Below are positions 25,030 through 33,717 of a stretch of 64,000 nt of DNA, piece by piece. The stretch's first letter is position 1. Each line of letters begins with the position of its first letter. This DNA comes from Ciceribacter lividus. GTDB taxonomy: Bacteria > Pseudomonadota > Alphaproteobacteria > Rhizobiales > Rhizobiaceae. The translations under genes and the position numbers were made by a program. The stretch lies in NCBI RefSeq assembly GCF_003337715.1, contig NZ_QPIX01000003.1, positions 124,001 to 188,000 on the forward strand. Direction: 5' to 3'. The notes beneath the pieces were generated by a model that saw only the letters and a list, made by a program, of their open reading frames with translations, was not told the origin of the DNA and made no database searches.

Positions 25030-25533
25030 TCAGCGGCCGGTCTGCCGTGCGTGGCAGGCGATGAAATCAGTGCCGCGACCGGCAATCGCACCGTCCTCGT
25101 CCACGGCGTGAACGCCGGCCACAATGTCGGCGATGTTCGTCTTGGCAAGTTCACTGCGGTAGACGCGCTCGGCGGCATGCATGGCGCTCGCGATGCCGCA
25201 GGGCGCCTGGAAGTAGCGGCCGGGAAGCGGCTTCGGACCACGCTGGCGGATTTCGGCGCAGCGGAATGCCGGAGCCGGCCCCTCGATCGCCAGAACGATG
25301 TCAAGCAACGAGATATCCTTCGGCGCGAGCGCCAGTCGGTAACCGCCCTTTGGCCCCGGCACCGTGGCGAGAATTCCGGCACCCGAGAGCGCCTGAAGAT
25401 GCTTCAGAAGGTAGCTGGCCGAAACGCCGTGATACTCGGCAAGGGTGGCGGCCGAGAGCACCTGACCCTGATCGAGCCCCGCCAGCATCGTCACGCAATG
25501 GATCGCCTGTTCTATGCCTTCGCTGAGTCTCAT
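25030..25533 (-). CDS. Rrf2-family transcriptional regulator
   Basis: Protein of 167 aa. The winged HTH covers about 1-80 (SAATLAEYHGVSASYLLKHLQAL then GAGILATVPGPKGGYRLA, the family K-G-G-Y/F-x-L wing). Cysteines near 92 and 112 fall where Rrf2 proteins often hold a redox- or cluster-sensing set; a third lies near the C-terminus. A 25-bp near-perfect palindrome 14-38 bases upstream is a likely autoregulatory operator. The partner gene downstream encodes an AhpD-like protein. Confidence 0.9.
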   Translation of the reverse strand: MRLSEGIEQAIHCVTMLAGLDQGQVLSAATLAEYHGVSASYLLKHLQALSGAGILATVPGPKGGYRLALAPKDISLLDIVLAIEGPAPAFRCAEIRQRGPKPLPGRYFQAPCGIASAMHAAERVYRSELAKTNIADIVAGVHAVDEDGAIAGRGTDFIACHARQTGR

Positions 25534-25546
25534 CTCTCAAAATCCT

Positions 25547-25571
25547 ATCACGGATAATAAATATCCATGAT
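25547..25571. promoter_or_regulatory. Putative Rrf2 operator
   Basis: Arms ATCA-c-GGATA (25547-25556) and TATCC-a-TGAT (25562-25571) are symmetric about a 5-bp AT-only centre, with one mismatched position in each arm. It lies immediately upstream of the Rrf2 regulator gene and between it and the divergent helicase gene. Confidence 0.6.
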
Positions 25572-25655
25572 TCTGCGCCTCTGTCAATTCGCCGGCCGGC
25601 GCCGCAATCGCGATTTTCTTTTCCAATTCCGGTCCGGCTTCACTACCTTCTCCGC

Positions 25656-28190
25656 GTGAGCGCGACCGATTCCACCATCACGGGTTCCTCCGTCTCTCTT
25701 CCGGATGCCTTTCACCGCTGGTTCGCGGACAAGGGTTGGCAGCCGCGCGCCCATCAGCTGGAGCTGTTGGCGCGCGCCGAACGGGGGGGGAGCACGCTGC
25801 TGATCGCCCCGACCGGTGCCGGCAAGACGCTTGCCGGCTTTCTGCCGTCGCTCACCGATCTCGCGCGAAGGGGCAGGCGCAAGCCGGGCACCGCCTTCAC
25901 CGGAATCCACACGCTCTATGTCTCTCCGTTGAAGGCCCTTGCCGTCGATATCGAGCGCAACCTGATGAAGCCCGTTGCAGAGATGGGCCTGCCGATCACC
26001 ATCGAGAACCGTACCGGTGACACGCCGCAGTCGAAGCGGCAGCGCCAGAAGCTCAATCCACCCGACATCCTGCTCACAACGCCGGAACAGGTCGCGCTGC
26101 TGATCGCCAATGGCGAGGCGACGCGCTTTTTCAAGGATCTCCGCTACGTCATCTTCGACGAGCTGCACTCGCTGGTGACATCGAAGCGCGGCCACCTGCT
26201 TTCGCTAGGGCTTGCGAGACTGAGACGTCTCGCGCCGCGCCTGCAGACCATCGGGCTCTCGGCGACGGTTGCCGATCCCCCCGATCTGATGCGCTGGCTG
26301 GTGGCGCAGACACCGGGGAGAGCGTGCGAAGCAGGTCTCGTAACCGTCGAAGGTGGCGCCAAGCCCGACATCTCGATCCTGCACACGGAGGATCGGATTC
26401 CCTGGTCCGGTCATTCGGCCCGCTATGCTATCCCCGATCTCTACGCGATCCTGAAACGGTTCCGGACGACGCTGGTCTTCGTCAACACCCGTTCTCAGGC
26501 CGAGCTTCTCTTCCAGGAGCTCTGGACGGTCAACGACGACAACCTGCCGATTGCGCTGCATCACGGCTCCCTCGACGTCGGACAGCGCCGCAAGGTCGAG
26601 GCGGCGATGGCGGAAAACCGGCTGCGCGCGGTCGTCGCGACCTCGACGCTCGATCTCGGTATCGACTGGGGTGATGTCGACCTCGTGGTCCATGTCGGCG
26701 CGCCGAAGGGCGCCTCGCGGCTCGCCCAGCGCATTGGCCGCGCCAATCACCGGATGGACGAGCCGAGCCGCGCGATCCTGGTGCCCGCCAATCGCTTCGA
26801 GGTCATGGAGTGCCAGGCGGCGCTCGACGCGAACTATCTCGGCGCGCAGGACACGCCGCCCGTCGGAGAGGGCTCGCTCGACGTGCTTGCCCAGCACGTG
26901 CTTGGTATGGCCTGCGCCGAGCCCTTCGATGCCGACGCGCTCCATGCGGAGGTTACGACCGCAGCACCCTATGCCCGCCTGCCGCGCGAGACCTTCGACC
27001 GGATTGTCGATTTCGTGGCGACCGGCGGCTATGCGCTGCGCACCTACGAGCGCTACGCCCGCATCCGACGCAACAAGGAGGGGCGCTGGCGCGTCTCCAA
27101 TCCGCAGGTCGCCCAGCAATACCGCCTCAATCTCGGAACGATTGTCGAGATGCCGATGCTGAACGTGCGGCTGGTGAAGCGCAACCATCTCGGCTCCCTC
27201 GGCCGCGGCGGGCCGATGCGTGGCGGCACAGCGCTCGGGCAGGTCGAGGAATACTTCCTCGAAAGTCTTTCTCCGGGAGATACCTTCCTCTTCTCCGGAA
27301 AGACCGTCCGCTTTGAGGGCATCCGCGAGAACGAGTGCCTCGTCTCCAACGCGTTTTCGCAGGATCCGAAGATTCCTGCCTATGCCGGCGGCAAGTTCCC
27401 GCTTTCTACCTATCTCGCCGACCAGGTCCGCGCCATGCTCGATGATCCGGCGCGCTGGCGAGCGTTACCGGACCAGGTTCGCGACTGGCTGGAAATCCAG
27501 CGCGAGAAATCGGTGTTGCCGAAGCGGGGCGAGCTGCTGATCGAGACCTTTCCGCGGGCCAGCCGCTTCTACATGGTGGCCTATCCCTTCGAAGGGCGGC
27601 TTGCGCATCAGACGCTCGGCATGCTCCTCACCCGGCGGCTGGAGCGGATGGGCGCAAAACCGCTCGGCTTCGTCGCCACCGACTATTCGCTTGCCGTCTG
27701 GGGCCTCGAGGATATCGGCGCGATGGTGCAGTCGGGGAGACTGGTGCTCGGCGAACTCTTCGACGAGGATATGCTCGGCGACGACCTCGAGGCCTGGCTT
27801 GCCGAATCCTGGATGCTGAAGCGCACCTTCCGTACCTGTGCGGTGATCGCGGGGTTGATCGAGAAGCGGCATCCGGGCAAGGAGAAGACTGGCCGGCAGG
27901 TCACGGTGTCGGCCGATCTGATCTACGACGTGCTGCGTACCCACGAGCCGGACCACATTCTCCTGCTGGCGACGAGGCAGGATGCCGCGGCCGGGCTTCT
28001 GGATATTGCCCGCCTCGGCGATATGCTAAAGAGAATCAAGGGCCACATCACCCATCGCCGGCTCGATCACGTCTCGCCGCTCGCCGTGCCGGTGATGCTG
28101 GAAATCGGTCGCGAGCCGGTGGCGGGCGAGGCTCAGGAACATGTGCTGGCGGAAGCCGCGGACGAATTGATCGCCGAGGCAATGGCCTAG
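25656..28190 (+). CDS. Ligase-associated DNA damage response DEXH-box helicase (Lhr-like)
   Basis: Superfamily 2 helicase of 844 aa. Motif I is IAPTGAGKTLAG (about 49-60), motif II is DELH in VIFDELHSLV, motif III is SATV, and the helicase C-terminal half has TSTLDLGIDWGDVDLVVHVGAP and Q-R-I-G-R-A-N-H. The Lhr winged-helix and DEAD-associated domains follow. It is the short form paired in many bacteria with the PdeM nuclease, exonuclease and DNA ligase B. GTG 25656 is the only plausible start. pdeM follows after 55 bases. Confidence 0.93.
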   Translation: MSATDSTITGSSVSLPDAFHRWFADKGWQPRAHQLELLARAERGGSTLLIAPTGAGKTLAGFLPSLTDLARRGRRKPGTAFTGIHTLYVSPLKALAVDIERNLMKPVAEMGLPITIENRTGDTPQSKRQRQKLNPPDILLTTPEQVALLIANGEATRFFKDLRYVIFDELHSLVTSKRGHLLSLGLARLRRLAPRLQTIGLSATVADPPDLMRWLVAQTPGRACEAGLVTVEGGAKPDISILHTEDRIPWSGHSARYAIPDLYAILKRFRTTLVFVNTRSQAELLFQELWTVNDDNLPIALHHGSLDVGQRRKVEAAMAENRLRAVVATSTLDLGIDWGDVDLVVHVGAPKGASRLAQRIGRANHRMDEPSRAILVPANRFEVMECQAALDANYLGAQDTPPVGEGSLDVLAQHVLGMACAEPFDADALHAEVTTAAPYARLPRETFDRIVDFVATGGYALRTYERYARIRRNKEGRWRVSNPQVAQQYRLNLGTIVEMPMLNVRLVKRNHLGSLGRGGPMRGGTALGQVEEYFLESLSPGDTFLFSGKTVRFEGIRENECLVSNAFSQDPKIPAYAGGKFPLSTYLADQVRAMLDDPARWRALPDQVRDWLEIQREKSVLPKRGELLIETFPRASRFYMVAYPFEGRLAHQTLGMLLTRRLERMGAKPLGFVATDYSLAVWGLEDIGAMVQSGRLVLGELFDEDMLGDDLEAWLAESWMLKRTFRTCAVIAGLIEKRHPGKEKTGRQVTVSADLIYDVLRTHEPDHILLLATRQDAAAGLLDIARLGDMLKRIKGHITHRRLDHVSPLAVPVMLEIGREPVAGEAQEHVLAEAADELIAEAMA

Positions 28191-28245
28191 AAGCGGGGCC
28201 GACCTGCCATCGAAGGGCAACGGCCCGGAAGGAAAAGACAAGCGG

Positions 28246-28971
28246 ATGAACCGGCTCGCGGCACTGAGAAGCACGCTTTCGGGAAGCGCCGAATTGACGG
28301 CCGAATTTTCGGTCGCCGGCGTCGGCGCGGTTTGCGATCCTGCCGGAGCGCTTTATCTCCCCGACCTCGACCTTCTCGTCGTCTCCGATCTGCATCTCGA
28401 GAAGGGAGCGGCTTTCGCCCGCCGCGGGCAATTGCTGCCGCCTTACGATACGCTCTCGACATTGCGGCGCCTCGAAACGGTCGTCACACGATATAATCCG
28501 GCGATCGTCGTCAGTCTCGGCGACAATTTCCATGACCGCGTTGGTTCGGCGCTGATGCCGCCGGACTTCCGCGCGATGATCGCGGCGATGGCGCGCGGCC
28601 GTGAGTGGATCTGGATCAACGGCAACCACGATCCCGACGGTGTGGTCGACCTGCCTGGCAGGTGTGCCGACGAGTTGCGCTTCGGCAGCCTCGTTTTCCG
28701 CCACGAACCCTCGCTGATCGACGGACGAGGTGAAATCGCCGGCCATCTGCACCCCTCGGCAACCGTCCGCCGGCGGGAAAAGTCGGTCCGCCGGGCCTGT
28801 TTCGCGACCGACGGCATTCGCCTCTTGATGCCGGCCTTCGGCGTCCTGACCGGCGGCCTCGATCTGCGCCACCGTGCCTTTTCCGGCCTCTTCGACCAGA
28901 CGGCGCTGATTGCGCATCTTCTCGGACGCGACAGGATCTATTCCGTGCGCTTCGGCAGTCTGCTCGGTTAA
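28246..28971 (+). CDS. pdeM: Ligase-associated DNA damage response endonuclease PdeM
   Basis: Calcineurin-type metallophosphatase/nuclease of 241 aa. Metal-binding motifs are DLHLEKG (about 48-54), GDNFHD (about 88-93), GNHD (about 126-129) and the GHLHPS motif (about 166-171). In other bacteria the gene sits with the Lhr-like helicase upstream here and a DNA ligase; no ligase gene is in this window. Its last 4 bases overlap the convergent alpha/beta-hydrolase gene. Confidence 0.93.
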   Translation: MNRLAALRSTLSGSAELTAEFSVAGVGAVCDPAGALYLPDLDLLVVSDLHLEKGAAFARRGQLLPPYDTLSTLRRLETVVTRYNPAIVVSLGDNFHDRVGSALMPPDFRAMIAAMARGREWIWINGNHDPDGVVDLPGRCADELRFGSLVFRHEPSLIDGRGEIAGHLHPSATVRRREKSVRRACFATDGIRLLMPAFGVLTGGLDLRHRAFSGLFDQTALIAHLLGRDRIYSVRFGSLLG

Positions 28972-29918
28972 AGAGGTGCCTTGTCCGGCCAGGGATTGAT
29001 GCCGTCGCGCAGCCATAGCAGCGCGTCGATCCAGAAACCGGTGGCGTGACGGGCATGGAAGAGGTCGAAATGTCCCAGCCGGTCCACGCCGAGGTTGGCG
29101 GGCGAAAGCAGGACCTCCGTCGTCGGCGCTTGTCGATAGTATCGAAGCGCTCGTCTGATTGCCGTCACCGTTGCGAACTCGTCGTCCGCCGCGGTGATCG
29201 CCAGGATCGGCGCAGTCACGGCGGAAAAGTTATTCAGGATCGCCTGCCGTTCCCGCGCGGGATAGCTGAGCTCCATCCGCGCGCGCCGAAAGCTCCATTC
29301 GTTCGCGACACCCGCCGGCAGATCCTCTAGCCAGCCGAGACGTTCTCCGGGAAAATAGCCGAAGAGTGCCGTCAAGGCCGGCATCGCCAGATGCCACTTG
29401 AGGAAGAGACGCAGCCTCTCGCGGGCCGCATAGTCCCGCCAGTAGGCATATTGCGCGCCAACGGTGAGCATCCGGTCGATCCGCCTGGCATTTGCCGCAA
29501 AGCCCGGCAGAAATCCGCCGATGCTGTGGCCGACGACCAAGACGGGGCCACCGCCGATTCTATCGGCGAAGTCGAGCGCCGCGTCGAAATCGCGTTCGCC
29601 CCAATCGCGCCAGCGAAAGCCGCAGCCGGCAAGGCGGTCGGGCCGCGAGAGCCCGATGCCGCGGTAGTCATAGGTCAGGACCACAAAGCCGTGTTCGGCG
29701 AGAAACCGGGCGAAGTAGTGGTAATAGCGCGCGCGAACGCCGGTCGCGGGATTGACGATCACCGTCCCGCAGAGAGGATCAGCGCGACCGCTCCAGACAT
29801 GGCCGCGGAGTGTCACGCCGTCCCTGCACCGTAACGTGATCTCTCGCCCTTCGACGGGCTGTAGCCCATCGTGTGCAAGATACCCGGAGCGTTCCTGCGT
29901 TTGACTGTATTCCGCCAT
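28968..29918 (-). CDS. Alpha/beta-fold hydrolase
   Basis: Protein of 316 aa, probably cytoplasmic. It shows the oxyanion HG-type turn region (TVIVNPATGVRARYY), the nucleophile elbow GHSIGG (about 134-139), an acidic site in ITAADDEFAT and a C-terminal His in RLGHFDLFH. This form is usually annotated as an alpha/beta-hydrolase or serine aminopeptidase-like protein. I chose ATG 29918, with AAGGAGG 6 bases upstream, over 29984. The divergent TetR gene lies 88 bases away across a clear operator, so TetR probably represses this gene. Confidence 0.88.
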   Translation of the reverse strand: MAEYSQTQERSGYLAHDGLQPVEGREITLRCRDGVTLRGHVWSGRADPLCGTVIVNPATGVRARYYHYFARFLAEHGFVVLTYDYRGIGLSRPDRLAGCGFRWRDWGERDFDAALDFADRIGGGPVLVVGHSIGGFLPGFAANARRIDRMLTVGAQYAYWRDYAARERLRLFLKWHLAMPALTALFGYFPGERLGWLEDLPAGVANEWSFRRARMELSYPARERQAILNNFSAVTAPILAITAADDEFATVTAIRRALRYYRQAPTTEVLLSPANLGVDRLGHFDLFHARHATGFWIDALLWLRDGINPWPDKAPL

Positions 29919-29974
29919 CGCCACCTCCTTTGCCGTGTCGGTAGGGGCGAAAGCTAACAATGGTCGGCGCTTGT

Positions 29975-29996
29975 GTATACTCACTGGTCGGTATAC
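29975..29996. promoter_or_regulatory. Putative TetR operator between hydrolase and tetR genes
   Basis: Two GTATAC blocks (29975-29980 and 29991-29996) flank a 10-bp centre containing ACTGGTCGG. The form resembles TetR-family operators that carry an ACTGGTC-type core. It lies 11 bases upstream of the TetR start and 57 bases upstream of the hydrolase start. Confidence 0.6.
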
Positions 29997-30006
29997 TTAT
30001 GCCGTC

Positions 30007-30594
30007 ATGGCGACCTCAGAGACGACGACCCGTGATCGCATCATTTCCGCCGCCGCCAAGCTCTTCTACGACGAGGGCATCCGGCGCGTGAGCGTCGATG
30101 CCGTTGCCGAGGAGGCAGGTGTCACCAAGCGGACGCTCTATTACCATTTCGCGAGCAAGGACGATCTGGTGGCCGCCTACTTGGCGGGACGCGACCAGCC
30201 GAGCTTTTCAAAGTTCCAGCACTGGTACCGGGAAAGTGAGGGGCCGTTGCCGGAGCGGATCAAGGCCGTTTTCGCGGGTCTCGCGAGGTCGGCACGCCAC
30301 CCGAAGTGGAAGGGCTGCGGCTTCCTGCGAACCTCGGCCGAGCTGGCCAACATGCCGGGGCATCCGGCGATGAAGATCGGCGCCGCCCACAAACGGCGCC
30401 TGGAGGATTGGTTGGCGGACCTCTTCGAGGCGGAAGACGTGCAGCAGCCGCGGACCCTCGCAAGACAGGTGGTCCTCCTCATCGACGGTGCATTCGCCGT
30501 CGTGCTCCTCAACCGCGATCCGGGTTACATCGAGACGGCCGGTGCCGCAGCCGCGACGCTGGTCGCCGCGGCGATGGACGGCCGCTCGGCTTGA
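30007..30594 (+). CDS. TetR-family transcriptional regulator
   Basis: Repressor-type protein of 195 aa. The N-terminal HTH (about 7-55) reads TRDRIISAAAKLFYDEGI, then RRVSVDAVAEEAGVTKRTLYYHFASKDDLVAAYL, a canonical TetR domain; the ligand domain follows and ends with an ALL-rich helix. ATG 30007 is preferred to the upstream open frame because the TetR domain starts here. It faces the alpha/beta-hydrolase gene across the putative operator. Confidence 0.92.
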   Translation: MATSETTTRDRIISAAAKLFYDEGIRRVSVDAVAEEAGVTKRTLYYHFASKDDLVAAYLAGRDQPSFSKFQHWYRESEGPLPERIKAVFAGLARSARHPKWKGCGFLRTSAELANMPGHPAMKIGAAHKRRLEDWLADLFEAEDVQQPRTLARQVVLLIDGAFAVVLLNRDPGYIETAGAAAATLVAAAMDGRSA

Positions 30595-30604
30595 GCCGGA
30601 CGCC

Positions 30605-31165
30605 TCACGCCCTGTCGACTGGCGCGTAACGCAGGATCACGGCGCCAGTCTTGATGGGCCTGCTTTCGAGCAGCGTAAACGGCCTCGGTGTCTCGGCCGG
30701 CTTGAAATGCGGATTGCCACCACCCAGCACGACCGGCACCAGGCAGAGCCGGATTTCGTCGATCAGGTCCGCTTTCAGCAGACTGTCGCAGAGTTCGGCG
30801 CTACCGAAGATGAAGATGTCCTTGCCCGGCTGCTGCTTCAGCGTCTTCAATTCCGAGACCGGATCGCGAACGACACGAGTGTTGTTCCAGTCGGCGTGTG
30901 TGAGCGTCCGCGATACGGCGATCTTCGCAATCGTGTTCATGTATTCCTTGATTTCCGTTTCATTCGTGGCCTCCGGCCAGTAGGCGGCCATGCCTTCATA
31001 GGTCTTTCGGCCGAAAACCAGCAAGTCCGTCTGACGGCCGATTTCGAGCGAATAGTCACGCAGCTCGTTGCCCCAGACGAGCTCGTGAAAGCCCAGATCC
31101 CAGGGCGTCTTTCCTTCGAAATAGCCGTCCAGCGTCATCAGGTTCCAGATGATCAGTTTGCGCAT
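30605..31165 (-). CDS. Dihydrofolate reductase-family protein (RibD C-terminal domain)
   Basis: Cytoplasmic NADPH-binding protein of 186 aa. Family marks are IIWNLMTLDGYFEGKTPWDL at the start, LLVFGRKTYEGMAAYWP (about 48-64), DIFIFGSAELCDSLLKADLIDEIRLCLVPVVLGGG (about 113-148; G-S-A-x-L core and P-V-x-L-G-G-G). Such RibD-C proteins are reductases of unknown substrate and are not true folate reductases. It is divergent from an HxlR regulator across 81 bases, which suggests regulation by that protein. Confidence 0.9.
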   Translation of the reverse strand: MRKLIIWNLMTLDGYFEGKTPWDLGFHELVWGNELRDYSLEIGRQTDLLVFGRKTYEGMAAYWPEATNETEIKEYMNTIAKIAVSRTLTHADWNNTRVVRDPVSELKTLKQQPGKDIFIFGSAELCDSLLKADLIDEIRLCLVPVVLGGGNPHFKPAETPRPFTLLESRPIKTGAVILRYAPVDRA

Positions 31166-31246
31166 CGTCTCCTCCGTTTCAAAACCGATTGCAAAGTGAA
31201 AGCGGTTGAAGGCTAGTCAAACTGATTTTAGAATGCAAGTGGTTTC

Positions 31247-31768
31247 ATGGAGAGGAAAATGGACCTGACGCACCGTTCCGGTTGCCCGATCAATCTGACG
31301 CTGGAGATCCTCGGGGATCGCTGGAGCTTGATCGTCATACGTGACGTGATGTTCGGCAATCGCCGGCACTTCCGAGAGCTGCTGCAGAATTCGGAGGAGG
31401 GGATCGCCTCCAACATTCTTGCCGATCGCCTGAAGAAGCTGGTTGAAAAAGGGCTGCTGACGCGCGCTGACGATCCGAGCCACAAGCAGAAGGCGATCTA
31501 CAGCCTGACCGAGATGTCGATCAAGCTAGTACCGCTGTTTGCCGAAATGGGTGCATGGGGAAGGCGGTATCTCGCCGTTTCCGAAGATCTGGCAATTCGA
31601 GCGGAGTTGCTCGAGCAGGGCGGGCGGCCGTTGTGGCGGGACTTCATGGACGAATTGCGCTTTCTCCACCTCGGCGTTCCGATGCCTGAAGGCACGCCTT
31701 CGGCCTTGTCGAGGCTGATGGAGGCCTATCTGGCGACGAAGGCGAGGATGGAGGCCGCCGAAGAGTGA
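31247..31768 (+). CDS. HxlR-family transcriptional regulator
   Basis: Winged-helix regulator of 173 aa. The family core is C-P-I-N-L-T-L-E-I-L-G-D-R-W (Cys about 13), then FRELLQNSEEGIASNILADRLKKLVEKGLLTR (about 42-73). The Cys at the start of the domain is conserved and redox-active in some members. It is longer than the usual 110-130 aa because of a C-terminal helical extension (about 115-173). It faces the RibD-C reductase gene; an inverted repeat AACCG-N15-CGGTT lies in the gap at 31183-31207. Confidence 0.9.
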   Translation: MERKMDLTHRSGCPINLTLEILGDRWSLIVIRDVMFGNRRHFRELLQNSEEGIASNILADRLKKLVEKGLLTRADDPSHKQKAIYSLTEMSIKLVPLFAEMGAWGRRYLAVSEDLAIRAELLEQGGRPLWRDFMDELRFLHLGVPMPEGTPSALSRLMEAYLATKARMEAAEE

Positions 31769-31774
31769 TCGGGC

Positions 31775-32584
31775 TCAGTCGCGGCGGAACATCAGACTGG
31801 CGCTCCAGCCGGTGATCAATGCCAGCAGCACAGCCAGGACGCCATAGGACAGGGGCTGGTCATGCGCGGCGCGGGTGATGGAGTCTTCGATCCCCGTTTT
31901 GATGACCCGCAGCGGCAGTTCACGTTGGGCGAGGAATTCGCCGCTCTTGAAGAGATAGGCCCGGACCATATGAACGCCGTCCGGAATGTTGGCGGGAAGC
32001 TTCAGCGTTGCCTTGAACAGGCTCGCGCTGACGAAGCGCACGCCCCCGGTGTCGCTCTGGTAGAGCCCACTGGTCTGCTTCAGGCGGCGGAAGGCTTCCC
32101 GGAATTCGGCAAGATTGGCCGCGCTCTGAAAATAGCCGGTCGGCGTGAGCGGCATGTGGTCGACACCGAGACCGAGATCGACGAGCGCCTGTTGCGCGGT
32201 GATCTCGTCGAGCGGTCGCGTGCTCGCCAGCGAATAGGACTGCGGCATCCTCTCGAACGTCATCGAATTGCGGTTGACCCAGATGCCGAAGAGCCGCTCC
32301 TTGTGGCGGACCGTCGCCTCGTCTCGCGGCCCCTCGAGGGTTACCACCACATCGTACTGGCCGATGGCAAGAAGCAACGCATCGGTGTTCGTGAGCGCCC
32401 CGAAGATCGTGAGATCGGCTCCGCGAAAATCTGACGTGATGGCGATTTCGCTGGTCGAGGTGCCGATGTCGAGGCTTTCCATGTCGGGAGTGGTCGGCTG
32501 GAACGGCACCTGGCCGGCGGCCTCGCTCGCGAAAAACGCCGAAAGGACTGTGACGACGGCAAGGAGCTTCGCGCGCATCGGCAT
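31775..32584 (-). CDS. TIGR02186-family membrane-anchored protein
   Basis: Alphaproteobacterial protein of 269 aa and unknown function. It has an N-terminal signal (about 5-24), an extracytoplasmic beta-rich domain with EIAITSDFRGADLTIFGAL (about 46-64) and EGPRDEATVRHKERLFGIWVN (about 84-104), and a C-terminal membrane helix (about 246-265) ending in FRRD. It follows the TSUP transporter with a one-base overlap, so the two are translationally coupled. This pairing recurs in the family and suggests joint action in transport of a sulfur or organic anion. Confidence 0.88.
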   Translation of the reverse strand: MPMRAKLLAVVTVLSAFFASEAAGQVPFQPTTPDMESLDIGTSTSEIAITSDFRGADLTIFGALTNTDALLLAIGQYDVVVTLEGPRDEATVRHKERLFGIWVNRNSMTFERMPQSYSLASTRPLDEITAQQALVDLGLGVDHMPLTPTGYFQSAANLAEFREAFRRLKQTSGLYQSDTGGVRFVSASLFKATLKLPANIPDGVHMVRAYLFKSGEFLAQRELPLRVIKTGIEDSITRAAHDQPLSYGVLAVLLALITGWSASLMFRRD

Positions 32585-33510
32585 CAGCCCCCCATTCCGC
32601 CGGTCGCGATCGAATAGAGATCCTCAGGCGTCACCACCAGGTCGATTGCGAGGCGCACGCCGACGGCAAGCACGAGTAGCCCCAGCAGCGCGCGGAGCTG
32701 TTCGCCGCGCAGTCTTTGGCCGACGCGGACACCGTATTGTGCACCGATGACACCGGCGACCATCAGCAGGAATGCCAGCACGATATCGACCGAGTAGTTG
32801 GTCGTCGCCTGTACGACGGTCGTGTACGCGGTGACGAAAATGATCTGAAAGAGCGATGTTCCGACGACGACATTCGTGGGGATGCGCAGCAGATAGATCA
32901 TCGCCGGCACCATGATGAAACCGCCGCCGACGCCCATGATCGACGTGAGCACGCCGATGGCGAAGCCGAGCGCGATGACCGGCAGGATGCTCAAGTAGAT
33001 CTTCGACTTCTTGAAACGTACCTTGAAGGGCAGGCGGTGCACCCAGATGTGCTGGCCCGGTCGCCGCAGGGTTGTGGGCTCATTGCGCGCGGCCCGCCGC
33101 ATCGCGTTCAGGCTCTCCATCAGCATCAGGCTGCCGATCGTCCCGAGAAACACGACGTAGAGTAGCGAGATGAAGAGGTCGAGCTGCCCGGCGCTGCGCA
33201 GCCAGGAGAAGATGTAGATACCTGCCGTCGCTCCCGCAAGACCGCCGACCAGCAGCACGATTCCGAGCTTCACGTCCAGCGTGCCGCGTCGGAAATGGGT
33301 GATCGCGCCGGAAACGGAAGAGGCGACGACCTGGTTGGCGCCGGTCGCGACCGCCACGACCGGAGGGATGTTGTAGAAGATCAGGAGAGGCGTGATGAGA
33401 AAGCCGCCGCCGACGCCGAACATGCCGGACAGAAAACCGACGGCCGCGCCCATGCCGAGAATGATGAAGATGTTCACCGACAATTCTGCGATCGGCAGGT
33501 AGATTGTCAC
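32584..33510 (-). CDS. TSUP (TauE/SafE)-family sulfite exporter-like permease
   Basis: Inner-membrane protein of 308 aa with about eight helices. The two homologous halves each begin with a G-x-x-x-G-x-G-G-G motif (VGFLSGMFGVGGGFLITP, about 24-41; GVLTSIMGVGGGFIMVPAM, about 185-203), the hallmark of TauE/SafE. Members export sulfite, sulfoacetate or other organic anions; the substrate is not determined here. It is the first gene of the pair with TIGR02186. A GC-rich hairpin lies just upstream of the start. Confidence 0.9.
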   Translation of the reverse strand: MTIYLPIAELSVNIFIILGMGAAVGFLSGMFGVGGGFLITPLLIFYNIPPVVAVATGANQVVASSVSGAITHFRRGTLDVKLGIVLLVGGLAGATAGIYIFSWLRSAGQLDLFISLLYVVFLGTIGSLMLMESLNAMRRAARNEPTTLRRPGQHIWVHRLPFKVRFKKSKIYLSILPVIALGFAIGVLTSIMGVGGGFIMVPAMIYLLRIPTNVVVGTSLFQIIFVTAYTTVVQATTNYSVDIVLAFLLMVAGVIGAQYGVRVGQRLRGEQLRALLGLLVLAVGVRLAIDLVVTPEDLYSIATGGMGG

Positions 33511-33532
33511 GGGCAGCCTCGAAATGCGAAAG

Positions 33533-33548
33533 CCCCGCAGGAGCGGGG
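33533..33548 (-). terminator. Leader hairpin before the TSUP gene
   Basis: On the minus strand arms CCCCGC and GCGGGG with a TCCT loop are followed by CTTTCGCATTTCG. It lies 23 bases before the TSUP start codon. It could terminate podJ read-through or attenuate the TSUP transcript. A second inverted repeat, ACGCGCCC-N20-GGGCGCGT (33683-33718), overlaps the podJ stop. Confidence 0.45.
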
Positions 33549-33717
33549 GATGGAAAGCGTCGGATTGTCGCCGGCGGGTTCCGAAGAGGGATGAAACCGG
33601 GTCAAGTCATTGGCAGAGCTTGACCTCCGTCATATTTTCATGCGCTCGCCGGCCAGACCTGTCAATTATGCGGCAAGGCTTTACGCGCCCATTTTTCCGG
33701 TTTTGTGACAGGGCGCG

